Position numbers and translations under genes: made by a program. A DNA stretch of 16,272 nt from GW2011-AR5 sp041645025 (GTDB lineage: Archaea > Aenigmatarchaeota > Aenigmatarchaeia > GW2011-AR5): assembly GCA_041645025.1 (NCBI GenBank), contig JBAZQV010000017.1, positions 1 to 16,272 on the forward strand, given 5' to 3'. The first letter of the stretch is position 1, and every line of letters begins with the position of its first letter. Positions 1 through 6,270 of the stretch are shown here, in pieces. The notes beneath the pieces were generated by a model. It ran no database searches and was not told the origin of the DNA. It was given only the letters and a program-made list of their open reading frames with translations.

Positions 1-1165
1 TGCCAAGACCCCAGGCGATCACAGGCACGTCAACTCCAAGCGGCTTTGTCAATTCTTCCCTGAATATTCCAGCCCCGCCCAATTCTACCCAACCTAGCTT
101 CGGATGCTTTGCTGACATTTGTACTCCAGGCTCTACAAATGGGTAGTAGTCTGGTAAGAATTTTGTTTTCTCAGCTCCGGCAAATTCAACAGCAAACTGT
201 TTGAGCACACCAAGTAGATTCTTGAATGTCAAAGATTCATCAATCACAATACCTTCTGTCTGGTTGAATTCCACGCCATGGGTCATGTCTATTATGTCAG
301 GTCTGTAGCATCTTGATATGGCAAAATATCTTCCTGGTATGACTGGGCCGTTTGCCAATGTCCTTGCAGAAAGAGCAGTTCCATGAGCTCTTGGCATCAG
401 GCGAGCAGCTTTTGTCGGGTCCCATTTGTAACCCCATCCACTGCTGCCGGTGGTCCAACCATTTTCATGCGCAGCCTTTACCCTGTCCACAAGCGCTTTG
501 TTTGGTAGTGCACCTTCTTTCGGGTTTTTGAGAGAATATGTTTGTGTCCAATCGCGGCTTGGGTGATTCTGCGGCTGGAACAGCGCATCGAAGTTCCAGA
601 ATTCCGTTTCGATGGTAGGGCCTTTCATTTCCTGGAAGCCCATCTCAACCAATTTGCGACGGACGCCCTGCAGAAAGCGGTTGTAAGGCTGTTGTTTTCC
701 TATGTATATTCTTTTGCCGCGGGCTTCGACATTGTAAGGCTTGAGTTTTACCTTTCTCCACATGCCGGTTTTTATCAATTCTGTATTCAGGTTTGTTATT
801 TCCTTGCCGACAAACTTTTCCGCTTGCTTTACTATGCCTTCGCTCTCCTTTTCCGCCAGCTTTCTTTGAACAAGTATCTGCAATACATCTGGTTCAGGTT
901 CCCTTCCCGAAGCAATTTCCTTTAATGCGTTCTCCTGGTGCTTAATCTCGCCTGACACATCACTAACCAGCATCAGCTTGCCGTCTGTTATAGTTATACA
1001 TTTGTATTTTTTGCACCACTGAAAAGCTACGGCAAATTCTCCACCCAGCCACTTTGCAGCATCCTTCATCGACAGGCCATTCTTCTCTTTCAGCAGCTCT
1101 ATAAGCCTCTTTTCTGGCAGGCCATGTTTCAGATATTTTATTCCCTCTTCTGTTAAAGCGTACAT
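1..1165 (-). CDS. pheS: Phenylalanyl-tRNA synthetase alpha subunit, 3' end outside the window
   Basis: The alpha (catalytic) subunit of the alpha2beta2 class II PheRS, which attaches Phe to tRNA-Phe. I translated the minus strand from the ATG at 1165: it begins MYALTEEGIKYLKHGLPEKR, a winged-helix N-terminal region typical of archaeal and eukaryotic PheS. The catalytic core shows class II motif 1-like FLQGVRRKLVEMGFQEMKGP, FDALFQPQNHPSRD, motif 2-like ISRCYRPDIIDMTHGVEFNQ, then FVEPGVQMSAKHPK and WVELGGAGIFREELTKPLG. The frame is open to base 1, ending at VPVIAWGLG just before motif 3, so the C-terminus is outside the window. A GTGAT Shine-Dalgarno lies three bases before the ATG. It is divergent from glyS across a 119-bp gap. 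The identification is secure from motifs; the partner pheT is not visible. Confidence 0.95.
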   Translation of the reverse strand, partial: MYALTEEGIKYLKHGLPEKRLIELLKEKNGLSMKDAAKWLGGEFAVAFQWCKKYKCITITDGKLMLVSDVSGEIKHQENALKEIASGREPEPDVLQILVQRKLAEKESEGIVKQAEKFVGKEITNLNTELIKTGMWRKVKLKPYNVEARGKRIYIGKQQPYNRFLQGVRRKLVEMGFQEMKGPTIETEFWNFDALFQPQNHPSRDWTQTYSLKNPKEGALPNKALVDRVKAAHENGWTTGSSGWGYKWDPTKAARLMPRAHGTALSARTLANGPVIPGRYFAISRCYRPDIIDMTHGVEFNQTEGIVIDESLTFKNLLGVLKQFAVEFAGAEKTKFLPDYYPFVEPGVQMSAKHPKLGWVELGGAGIFREELTKPLGVDVPVIAWGLG

Positions 1166-1284
1166 ATTATCACTCTGTTTTTTTGTGGTTTTATAGGTTC
1201 TTTAGGGTAAGAGATATAAGTCCGTTCGGCAAAGAAGTATATGTTAATTTTTAAAGTAGAAAATTAATTAGAAAAAGTGGTATC
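1166..1284. promoter_or_regulatory. Divergent promoter region between pheS and glyS
   Basis: AT-rich gap separating two divergent aminoacyl-tRNA synthetase genes. On the plus strand, TTTTTAAA at 1249-1256 sits about 32 nt before the glyS ATG, giving a short leader. On the minus strand there are two TATA candidates for pheS: CTTATATCTC (about 1211-1220), which would give a leader of about 25 nt containing the GTGAT site, and CCTATAAAACC (1187-1197), which would be nearly leaderless. I see no hairpin or T-box-like structure. The boxes are assigned by spacing only. Confidence 0.45.
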
Positions 1285-2778
1285 ATGCAGAAAGAAAACA
1301 AGATCGAGGAGATAGCCCGTCGGCGTGGTTTTTTCTGGAAATCTTCTGAAATTTACGGAGGACTATCGGGATTTTATGATTACGCACACCTCGGAACAGC
1401 ACTTAAAAACAAATGGGAAAATATTTGGAGAAAATTCTTTCTTGGGCTGGATGACAATTTTTTTGAAATACAACCCACCGAGATAATGCATGAAAAAGTC
1501 TGGCAGGCCTCTGGGCATGTTGAGTCTTTTGTGGATCCAGTAGTAAAATGCAAAAAATGCGGAAACATGGAAAGAGCTGACAAGCTGCTGGAGGAGCAGC
1601 TAAAGGAGAGCTTTGAAGGCATATCACCCAACGACCTGGCCGAAGTGATAAAGAAGCATAATATAAAATGCAGCAAATGCAAAGGACTGCTGGAAGAGAT
1701 TGGCGTCCTTAACCTGATGTTTCCGGTAATGATAGGTAACGATGTAAAAGCCTATTTGCGTGGAGAGACAGCCCAGGGGGCTTATGTGAATTTCAACCGT
1801 GAGTTTGAATGTTTACGCAAGAAGCTGCCGCTCGGGCTTGCAATAATAGGAAAGGCTTACAGGAATGAAATAAGTCCCCGCAACCTTTTGATAAGGATGC
1901 GTGAATTTACCCAGGCTGAATTGCAGATATTTTTTGATTCGGAAAAAATAGAACAACACCCAAAATTCACAGACGTTAAGGACTATAAACTTCTCATATA
2001 CCCGGTGAGAAACCGTGACGAAGGAAAGGTGGATCAAGTCAGCTGCGAGGAAATGACAAAACATCTCCCGGAATTTTATGTTTTTCACATGGCAAAGGTT
2101 CAGCAATTCTTCCTCGATGTGTTAAAAATACCAAAAGAAATATTCAGGTTCCGTGAGCTGTCAGATGAGGAGAAGGCATTCTATAACAAGTACCACTGGG
2201 ATATAGAAATAAAACTGGAGAGCCTCGGCGGCTTCGTAGAAGTCGGTGGAGTTCATTATAGAACCGACCACGACTTGTCGGGTCACCAGAAATTTTCAAA
2301 GCAGGACCTTTCAGTCTTCGCCGACAACAAGAAGCTGGTACCCCATGTCCTTGAGCTAAGTTTTGGTGTTGACAGAAATATTTATGCACTTCTTGAACTG
2401 TCCTATAGAGAAGACAAGGAGAGGACATTTTTTGCCTTCCCACGTGTATTATCACCGTTTGATTGTGCGGTTTTCCCGCTTGTGAACAAGGATGGACTTG
2501 ATAAGAAAGCCGAGGAGGTAAAGGCACTAATGAAACAAAGGTTCTCCGTATTTTATGACGACTCCGGAAGCATAGGTCGACGCTATAGGCGCATGGACGA
2601 GATAGGCGTACTTGCATCGATAACTATTGACCACGACACAATGGAAGACAAGACAGTAACACTTCGGGACCGCGATTCCATGAAACAGATAAGGGTAAAG
2701 ATTACAAACCTGCAAGACGTATTGCAGAGATTTTTCGACGGCGAGGAATTAGAAAGTCTCGGTACGCCGCTGAAGTAA
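1285..2778 (+). CDS. glyS: Glycyl-tRNA synthetase, archaeal/eukaryotic alpha2 type
   Basis: A class II aminoacyl-tRNA synthetase charging tRNA-Gly. The 497-residue protein opens with RRRGFFWKSSEIYGGLSGFYDY, the hallmark N-terminus of dimeric GlyRS, followed by motif 1 (GTALKNKWENIWRKFF, about 37-52). An insert carries two CxxC pairs (C89/C92 and C129/C132) that probably bind zinc. RGETAQGAYVNF (159-170) and motif 2 (IGKAYRNEISPR to MREFTQAELQIFF, about 188-217) form the glycyl-adenylate site. Motif 3 is LELSFGVDRNIYALLE. The last ~110 residues match the class IIa anticodon-binding fold, including FYDDSGSIGRRYRRMDEIG. Several archaeal homologues are longer (over 550 residues), so this one is compact. 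The ATG is preceded by GTGGTATC, a weak Shine-Dalgarno. It may share a transcript with the histone gene, which starts 40 bp downstream. Confidence 0.96.
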   Translation: MQKENKIEEIARRRGFFWKSSEIYGGLSGFYDYAHLGTALKNKWENIWRKFFLGLDDNFFEIQPTEIMHEKVWQASGHVESFVDPVVKCKKCGNMERADKLLEEQLKESFEGISPNDLAEVIKKHNIKCSKCKGLLEEIGVLNLMFPVMIGNDVKAYLRGETAQGAYVNFNREFECLRKKLPLGLAIIGKAYRNEISPRNLLIRMREFTQAELQIFFDSEKIEQHPKFTDVKDYKLLIYPVRNRDEGKVDQVSCEEMTKHLPEFYVFHMAKVQQFFLDVLKIPKEIFRFRELSDEEKAFYNKYHWDIEIKLESLGGFVEVGGVHYRTDHDLSGHQKFSKQDLSVFADNKKLVPHVLELSFGVDRNIYALLELSYREDKERTFFAFPRVLSPFDCAVFPLVNKDGLDKKAEEVKALMKQRFSVFYDDSGSIGRRYRRMDEIGVLASITIDHDTMEDKTVTLRDRDSMKQIRVKITNLQDVLQRFFDGEELESLGTPLK

Positions 2779-2818
2779 TTTAATAATATTGAATATAATA
2801 AAAAGAGGTGGAAAAAAA

Positions 2819-3001
2819 ATGGCAAAAGTAGAAATGCTTGTTGTAAAGAGCAAAGTTAGAGAATATGCAAAAAAGAAGAAAGTGAACCTTGGAGGAGACG
2901 CAGCAGAAGCTCTTAGCAGGGAAGTAATGCGCCTTGTAGACAGAGCAGTGGAGCGTGCTAAAGCAAACCGACGCAGCACGGTAAAAGGAAGAGACATCTG
3001 A
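2819..3001 (+). CDS. Archaeal histone-fold protein with short third helix
   Basis: A 60-residue histone-fold protein expected to dimerise and bind DNA. The start is the ATG at 2819 because GAGGTGG at 2805-2811 is a strong Shine-Dalgarno seven bases upstream; the in-frame ATG at 2789 has no such site and would add a lysine-rich tail spanning it. Helix 1 is about residues 8-19 (VVKSKVREYAKK), the long central helix about 27-50 (DAAEALSREVMRLVDRAVER), then ANRRSTVKGRDI, equivalent to the R-K-T-I-K-x-x-D-I segment of HMfB. The chain stops there, so the C-terminal helix alpha3 of classical archaeal histones is almost absent. This resembles the short-alpha3 histones known from Bdellovibrio (Bd0055) and various archaea. 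It follows glyS closely and is followed by a T-rich terminator. Confidence 0.88.
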   Translation: MAKVEMLVVKSKVREYAKKKKVNLGGDAAEALSREVMRLVDRAVERAKANRRSTVKGRDI

Positions 3002-3010
3002 TTTTAGCAG

Positions 3011-3046
3011 CTATTTTTTCTTTTTTGTCTTCGTTATTAAAACGAA
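3011..3046. terminator. T-rich terminator and 6-bp inverted repeat between convergent genes
   Basis: Just after the histone stop codon the plus strand reads CTATTTTTTCTTTTTTGTCT (3011-3030), a typical archaeal oligo-T terminator. It is followed by a perfect inverted repeat TTCGTT-ATTAA-AACGAA (3030-3046) that includes the stop codon of the convergent SpeD-like gene. The poly-T is the main signal for the plus strand; the hairpin may help end the minus-strand operon. Confidence 0.6.
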
Positions 3047-3393
3047 CTGAAAGCTATTTCTTTGATTTTGAAGAAATTCTTTGTAGTCTCTACAGCAGTT
3101 TTTTCGTCAAACCCCTTGCACGTATAAATTATTCCGGAAAAGAACTTTGCATTTCCCCATATATAGATAGATATGCCAGAATCAATCAGAGGAACAAAGG
3201 CGTCATAGCCTTGGTTTTCTTTCTTTCCAATGCCGGCCGGAGAAAAAATTATCGGCTTTCCGTATGTTCTTAATTCGAGATTTTTTGTTATCTCTTTAAA
3301 ATACTGTTCTACGGTTTTTCTCGTTACTTTTATGCTGAAAAATCCTTCTATGAGAAGCCTTTGCCTGAAAACTTTAGGCGCAAGGTTTTTCAT
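3037..3393 (-). CDS. SpeD-like (S-adenosylmethionine decarboxylase family) pyruvoyl enzyme homologue
   Basis: A 118-residue protein with the AdoMetDC/SpeD fold. Family members self-cleave before a serine to create a pyruvoyl cofactor and act in polyamine synthesis. Aligned by spacing to the Thermotoga enzyme (Ser63, His68, Cys83: intervals 5 and 15), this protein has Ser72 in LIDSGISIYIW, Tyr77 and Cys92 in IYTCKGFD, the same intervals. So the pyruvoyl serine and catalytic cysteine are kept, Glu before the serine is Asp71, and His68 is replaced by Tyr77. SpeD homologues with altered residues are known to have become arginine or ornithine decarboxylases, so the substrate should not be assumed to be AdoMet. 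It is the last gene of the endA operon: its ATG lies one base after the preceding stop, with AAGGACG inside that gene as ribosome-binding site. Confidence 0.72.
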   Translation of the reverse strand: MKNLAPKVFRQRLLIEGFFSIKVTRKTVEQYFKEITKNLELRTYGKPIIFSPAGIGKKENQGYDAFVPLIDSGISIYIWGNAKFFSGIIYTCKGFDEKTAVETTKNFFKIKEIAFSSF

Positions 3394-3394
3394 T

Positions 3395-4531
3395 TTATCG
3401 TCCTTTGCTCAGCAATCGGCGCTTTTTGATGTCAGTGCGCCTTTTTCCGCATTTCTTGATTACTTCCTTCTCGAGATTATTCATGAGTTCCTGGGCAACT
3501 GTTGCGGGATTCCACCCTTCTGCCTTTGCAACAAACATGCCCATAGGCGTGCCAAATCTTGCACGTATGGAGTATTCTTGTCTCGCGCCGCCTTTGTGGG
3601 ACTTTTCAACATGCACGAACAAGTACTGTATACGTTCAACCATCTTATCCATTTTTTTCATGAAGTCGTCAACAGCTTGCTGTGTTTTTAATTTAAATTG
3701 CGGGTTCTCGTCGTCAAGACCGATTATCTGAACATGAGTTTCGGTTGCCGGTCTGCTTACAATAAGCTCCAGAATATCCTTTGGTGTTATTATCTTTACA
3801 CTGCCATTGGAAACTATGGCTTCTTCATATTCTTTCATGGAAGCTAGTACGCTCTTTAACTGAGTTGTACTGCTGACAACAACTGGAGAATGCATTATAC
3901 TTTCAACCAGGGTATCTTCAATATTTATTTTTTCCTTCGCAGCCTTTCCGTGAGGCTTGCCGCCGCGGAATTGCATTGATTCCTTGCCTTCGAGTAATTT
4001 TATAAGATCAATTGACCTAACTACACCAATTATTTTATTTTGCTCAACAACAGGAACACGTGAGACGTTTTTGTAAATCATGAGGTTCCTAACTCTCCCT
4101 ATTTTATCTTTTTTTGCAACGTAGTCACATTCGGTTGCAATTTTTCCAATCTCCATGTCAAGAAGGTCACTGGAAATTCTTTCAATGGAAGAAATTATGT
4201 CGGATTCTGAAACTATTCCTACTACATTATTGTTTTCTATTACCGGTAGAGCTCTCATGCCAGAATTTAATAGGGCATGGGCGGCGTTTTCTAACGTATC
4301 CTCGCTTGCCAGGCTTGGCGTGCTGATTATAAGATTGCCGCACTTTGCCGTCTTTATGTCCATGTTCTTCGTCACAGCATTTTTCAATGTGAACATACCA
4401 CGATAGTTGTTGTTATCCACTACCGGCAGCTGATTTATATTATGTTTCTTTATTTTGCTGAATGCTGAAGAAACAGTCTCGCTGGAATTTGCCAAGACGA
4501 CATTTTTTACCATTATATCTCTTACTTTCAT
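3395..4531 (-). CDS. Four-CBS-domain protein with C-terminal HPF/RaiA-like ribosome-hibernation domain
   Basis: A 378-residue soluble protein. Residues 1-262 hold four CBS motifs, i.e. two Bateman modules: MKVRDIMVKNVV...INQLPVVD (1-58), IISTPSLASEDTL...MRALPVIENNNVVGIVSESDI (62-117), IGKIATECDYVA...VSRVPVVEQNKIIGVV (128-182) and VESIMHSPVVV...IITPKDILELI (208-262). Bateman modules usually sense adenine nucleotides. Residues 265-360 match the HPF/RaiA fold: HVQIIGLDD, QYLFVHVEKSHKGG, YSIRARFGTPMGMFVAKAEG, then a final helix, followed by a basic tail (KKCGKRRTDIKKRR). The fusion suggests an energy-sensing ribosome-silencing factor; function is inferred from domains. The start has a clear AGGTGAT site. 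It lies 25 bp after endA and is coupled to the SpeD-like gene. Confidence 0.8.
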   Translation of the reverse strand: MKVRDIMVKNVVLANSSETVSSAFSKIKKHNINQLPVVDNNNYRGMFTLKNAVTKNMDIKTAKCGNLIISTPSLASEDTLENAAHALLNSGMRALPVIENNNVVGIVSESDIISSIERISSDLLDMEIGKIATECDYVAKKDKIGRVRNLMIYKNVSRVPVVEQNKIIGVVRSIDLIKLLEGKESMQFRGGKPHGKAAKEKINIEDTLVESIMHSPVVVSSTTQLKSVLASMKEYEEAIVSNGSVKIITPKDILELIVSRPATETHVQIIGLDDENPQFKLKTQQAVDDFMKKMDKMVERIQYLFVHVEKSHKGGARQEYSIRARFGTPMGMFVAKAEGWNPATVAQELMNNLEKEVIKKCGKRRTDIKKRRLLSKGR

Positions 4532-4556
4532 AAAATCACCTATGGTCTAAAATTTC

Positions 4557-5171
4557 TTAGGGCTTGTGACGCGTTATTGCGTAATAGGTCGCATCTGACT
4601 CGTTATCAACAACCGCCCACAACATCCTAGCGCGTATATTATGTGCTAACCTGACAGATCTCGAAAGCTCGGCAAATGACATTGTAAAATCTTCAGGCAC
4701 CGAGAAAACTATCCATTTTGTGTGCTCCTTTGCCGACTTGGGCCCTTTCTTGAGCTGCACGCCTCTTTCATATACGCGGAAGTCGCAGCCGAACTTGAAG
4801 CCTGTGCGGACGAGAAGGCCTCTTTCCCTCAGGTCTTCATAGACACGGTACTTATGCGTGAATCTTTTATCCAGAGAACATGCATGATCATAAAGATCTT
4901 TGAACGTGAGTTGTTTGCCTTGGGAAAACACCCTTATCCTGCCGCGCTTCAGAAGCAGAACCGCTTCTACCAGTGCAAGTTCAAGCCTCTCACCCAGGTC
5001 CTTGCCATAATAACCCGGTTCATAGATGTGCTCGCGGTTCTCGACAGCTATTACCTTGTCCTCCTCGAGCAGCGTATCTACTACGACCTTGACTGGCTCA
5101 GGCTCAACGTATTCCTTGCTTTCTATATCTTCGGTATTTTGCTCTTTGTCCACTTTGTTTTTCTTTGACAT
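4557..5171 (-). CDS. endA: tRNA-splicing endonuclease subunit (EndA family) lacking the catalytic lysine
   Basis: EndA cuts introns from pre-tRNA at bulge-helix-bulge motifs. The C-terminal catalytic domain is clear: VYEDLRERGLLVRTGFKFGCDFRVYERG, EHTKWIVFSVPEDF, ELSRSVRLAHNIRARMLWAVVD and DATYYAITR. Numbered from the GTG at 5180, the catalytic Tyr is Y137 and the His H153, but the Lys of the triad falls at A184 (H-to-K interval 31 as in the Methanocaldococcus enzyme), flanked by Arg183 and Arg185. A lysine-rich stretch (LKKGPKSAK) makes the Tyr-His interval six residues longer than in that enzyme. The N-terminus is acidic and probably disordered. I prefer the ATG at 5171 because GTGAT, which contains the GTG, is a well-placed Shine-Dalgarno for it. 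First gene of a three-gene operon. It may be a structural subunit of a heteromeric enzyme. Confidence 0.87.
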   Translation of the reverse strand: MSKKNKVDKEQNTEDIESKEYVEPEPVKVVVDTLLEEDKVIAVENREHIYEPGYYGKDLGERLELALVEAVLLLKRGRIRVFSQGKQLTFKDLYDHACSLDKRFTHKYRVYEDLRERGLLVRTGFKFGCDFRVYERGVQLKKGPKSAKEHTKWIVFSVPEDFTMSFAELSRSVRLAHNIRARMLWAVVDNESDATYYAITRHKP

Positions 5172-5247
5172 AATAATCACGAGAAGCTAGACGAGCACCA
5201 GAAAACTGGTCCTCTATGCCCACTTCTACTATCTGTTTTTGCCTTAA

Positions 5248-5259
5248 GTTTAAAAAGCT
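5248..5259 (-). promoter_or_regulatory. Probable TATA box for the endA operon
   Basis: The minus strand reads GCTTTTTAAACT here, about 80 nt upstream of the endA ATG, predicting a leader of roughly 55 nt. That leader would contain a small hairpin, ACCAG-AAAA-CTGGT on the plus strand (5197-5210), flanked by GAG/CTC. No function can be assigned to the hairpin. Confidence 0.4.
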
Positions 5260-5261
5260 AC

Positions 5262-5298
5262 AAAAAGAAACCCTGTTGCTAAAGATGGAAGCAGGGTT
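5262..5298 (-). terminator. Hairpin plus T-run terminator downstream of the coiled-coil gene
   Basis: Arms AACCCTGTT (5269-5277) and AGCAGGGTT (5290-5298) pair over nine positions with one G-T wobble and a 12-nt loop. On the minus strand the hairpin is followed immediately by TTTCTTTTTG (5259-5268), so it looks like the end of the coiled-coil transcript, just before the endA promoter. Confidence 0.5.
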
Positions 5299-5381
5299 CA
5301 TCTCTCGTCCTCACTGTTATGTATTCACTAGATAATGCCATCAAAACCTTCGTACAGAAGCGCCATATGCAGCGCTCTTAC

Positions 5382-5942
5382 TTAGTAATTCGTTTCACCT
5401 GTGGCGCAGTCGACTGTGTATTCGCCGGTGCATATGATACTGTCATTTACCATACTCCATTTTCTTGCAGCACCAGATTGTACATCCCCATAACTGCAGC
5501 ATATGGCTTTGACCGAGTTCTTTATGAACTGCTTGAAGGACTGGGCTGCCGCCGCCTTTTCTGTTTTGCAATTATTAAGAGAAGAGTTGAGGCTATTTAC
5601 ATTGGTGTAGAGCAAAGTTTTTTCTTTATCGCAGCTGTCGAGCAGCGCAGTTATAGAATTAACATTAGTTTGACACAGTTTCAGGTCGTTGCTGGTGTTT
5701 TCTAACGAAGCCTGGCACAAATTCTTCTCTGTCTGTACGTTAGCAAGATTCACCCTAGTTTCGTTCAACTGTTGTTCAACAGTCCTGCTATAAGTGGCGT
5801 ATGTGGTCATTGCAATCCCTGTTGTATAGAAAACCACAAAGAGAAAGGCCACGACAATTACTATTGCGAGATGTTTTCCCCTCTTGCTGAAGAATTGCCT
5901 GGCTCTTTCGTCCGTTGACTGCGGAGAATAGCTATAGCCCAT
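5382..5942 (-). CDS. Membrane-anchored extracytoplasmic coiled-coil protein, unknown function
   Basis: A 186-residue protein I do not recognise. It has a short polar N-terminus (1-22), one transmembrane segment (about 25-47, LAIVIVVAFLFVVFYTTGIA), a long Asn/Leu-rich helical region (about 52-140) likely to form a coiled coil outside the cell, and a Cys-containing C-terminal tail. Four cysteines in the helix (C76, C90, C104, C125) are 14, 14 and 21 apart, all multiples of seven, so they share one heptad position. Four more follow (C148, C149, C171, C179). N-x-S/T sequons at N60, N82, N119 and N166 fit a surface location. A TATA box (TTTATAAA, 5964-5971) lies about 26 nt before the ATG, implying a leaderless mRNA. 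The gene looks monocistronic. Confidence 0.7.
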   Translation of the reverse strand: MGYSYSPQSTDERARQFFSKRGKHLAIVIVVAFLFVVFYTTGIAMTTYATYSRTVEQQLNETRVNLANVQTEKNLCQASLENTSNDLKLCQTNVNSITALLDSCDKEKTLLYTNVNSLNSSLNNCKTEKAAAAQSFKQFIKNSVKAICCSYGDVQSGAARKWSMVNDSIICTGEYTVDCATGETNY

Positions 5943-5963
5943 GATTATATATTTTCCTGGAAT

Positions 5964-5971
5964 TTTATAAA
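5964..5971 (-). promoter_or_regulatory. TATA box of the coiled-coil gene
   Basis: TTTATAAA on both strands, centred about 26 nt upstream of the ATG at 5942, places transcription start at or next to the start codon. It lies just outside the left 12-bp repeat of the tRNA-linked module. Confidence 0.5.
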
Positions 5972-5973
5972 GA

Positions 5974-5985
5974 GATGGGAAGAGG
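5974..5985 (+). repeat. Left copy of the 12-bp direct repeat (att-like)
   Basis: GATGGGAAGAGG, identical to the tRNA-Phe 3' end at 6894-6905. Flanking bases do not match, so the identity is exactly 12 bp. It lies between the coiled-coil gene's TATA box and the stop codon of the winged-helix gene. Confidence 0.55.
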
Positions 5986-5987
5986 TG

Positions 5988-6194
5988 TCAGATATACCAG
6001 AACTGCCTGTTTCCGATTTTACGCTGTTTTATTTTACCTTCTTTGTGTAATTGCTCTATGTATTTCAGCCCGGTTTCGTAACCCATATTTAGCTTGTCAC
6101 AAATTTCCGACGTAGACATGAAAGGATAGTTTTTCAGCATTTTTAATATCTCTTCCTTATATTTGTCAGGTGTAAACCCCTTTTTCTTTGGCAT
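5988..6194 (-). CDS. Small winged-helix DNA-binding protein, probable autoregulator
   Basis: A 68-residue protein consisting of one winged helix-turn-helix domain: YKEEILKMLKNYPFMSTSEICDKLNM (helices 1-2), GYETGLKYIEQLHKEGKI (recognition helix), then a wing KQRKIGNRQFWYI. It belongs to the broad family of small archaeal wHTH regulators; no ligand-binding domain is present. TATATAAA around 6215-6222 (minus strand) is about 26 nt before the ATG, predicting a leaderless transcript. The gene is divergent from the LAGLIDADG gene across a 76-bp gap with strong palindromes, so it probably represses itself and its neighbour. Its stop codon is two bases inside the left repeat of the putative module. 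Confidence 0.75.
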   Translation of the reverse strand: MPKKKGFTPDKYKEEILKMLKNYPFMSTSEICDKLNMGYETGLKYIEQLHKEGKIKQRKIGNRQFWYI

Positions 6195-6212
6195 GAATAT
6201 TCTATAACATAA

Positions 6213-6263
6213 ACCTTTATATAGTTTAGAGCTCTATATCTATAGAGTATTGAAGTCTATAGG
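6213..6263. promoter_or_regulatory. Palindromic operator cluster between the divergent winged-helix and LAGLIDADG genes
   Basis: Three overlapping or adjacent symmetric sites: TAGAGCTCTA (6227-6236), CTCTATA-TC-TATAGAG (6232-6247, perfect 7-bp arms) and a half-site-like GTCTATAG (6255-6262). The first lies directly upstream of the winged-helix TATA box (about 6215-6222, minus strand). The central one overlaps the region where a plus-strand TATA box for the LAGLIDADG gene should be. Binding by the winged-helix protein could control both promoters. Confidence 0.55.
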
Positions 6264-6270
6264 CGATTAA

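Noticed and set aside
2144..2617. 157-codon minus-strand open frame within glyS, and similar long frames opposite pheS, top6B and endA
   Set aside because: They lie opposite well-supported genes, have no family resemblance, and no promoter or ribosome-binding site.
2789..2818. Ten-residue N-terminal extension of the histone
   Set aside because: It would translate the strong GAGGTGG Shine-Dalgarno of the ATG at 2819, and the histone fold begins after that ATG.
5104..5301. 65-codon minus-strand frame overlapping the endA start
   Set aside because: It runs through a terminator hairpin and the endA promoter and overlaps endA in another frame; composition is not protein-like.
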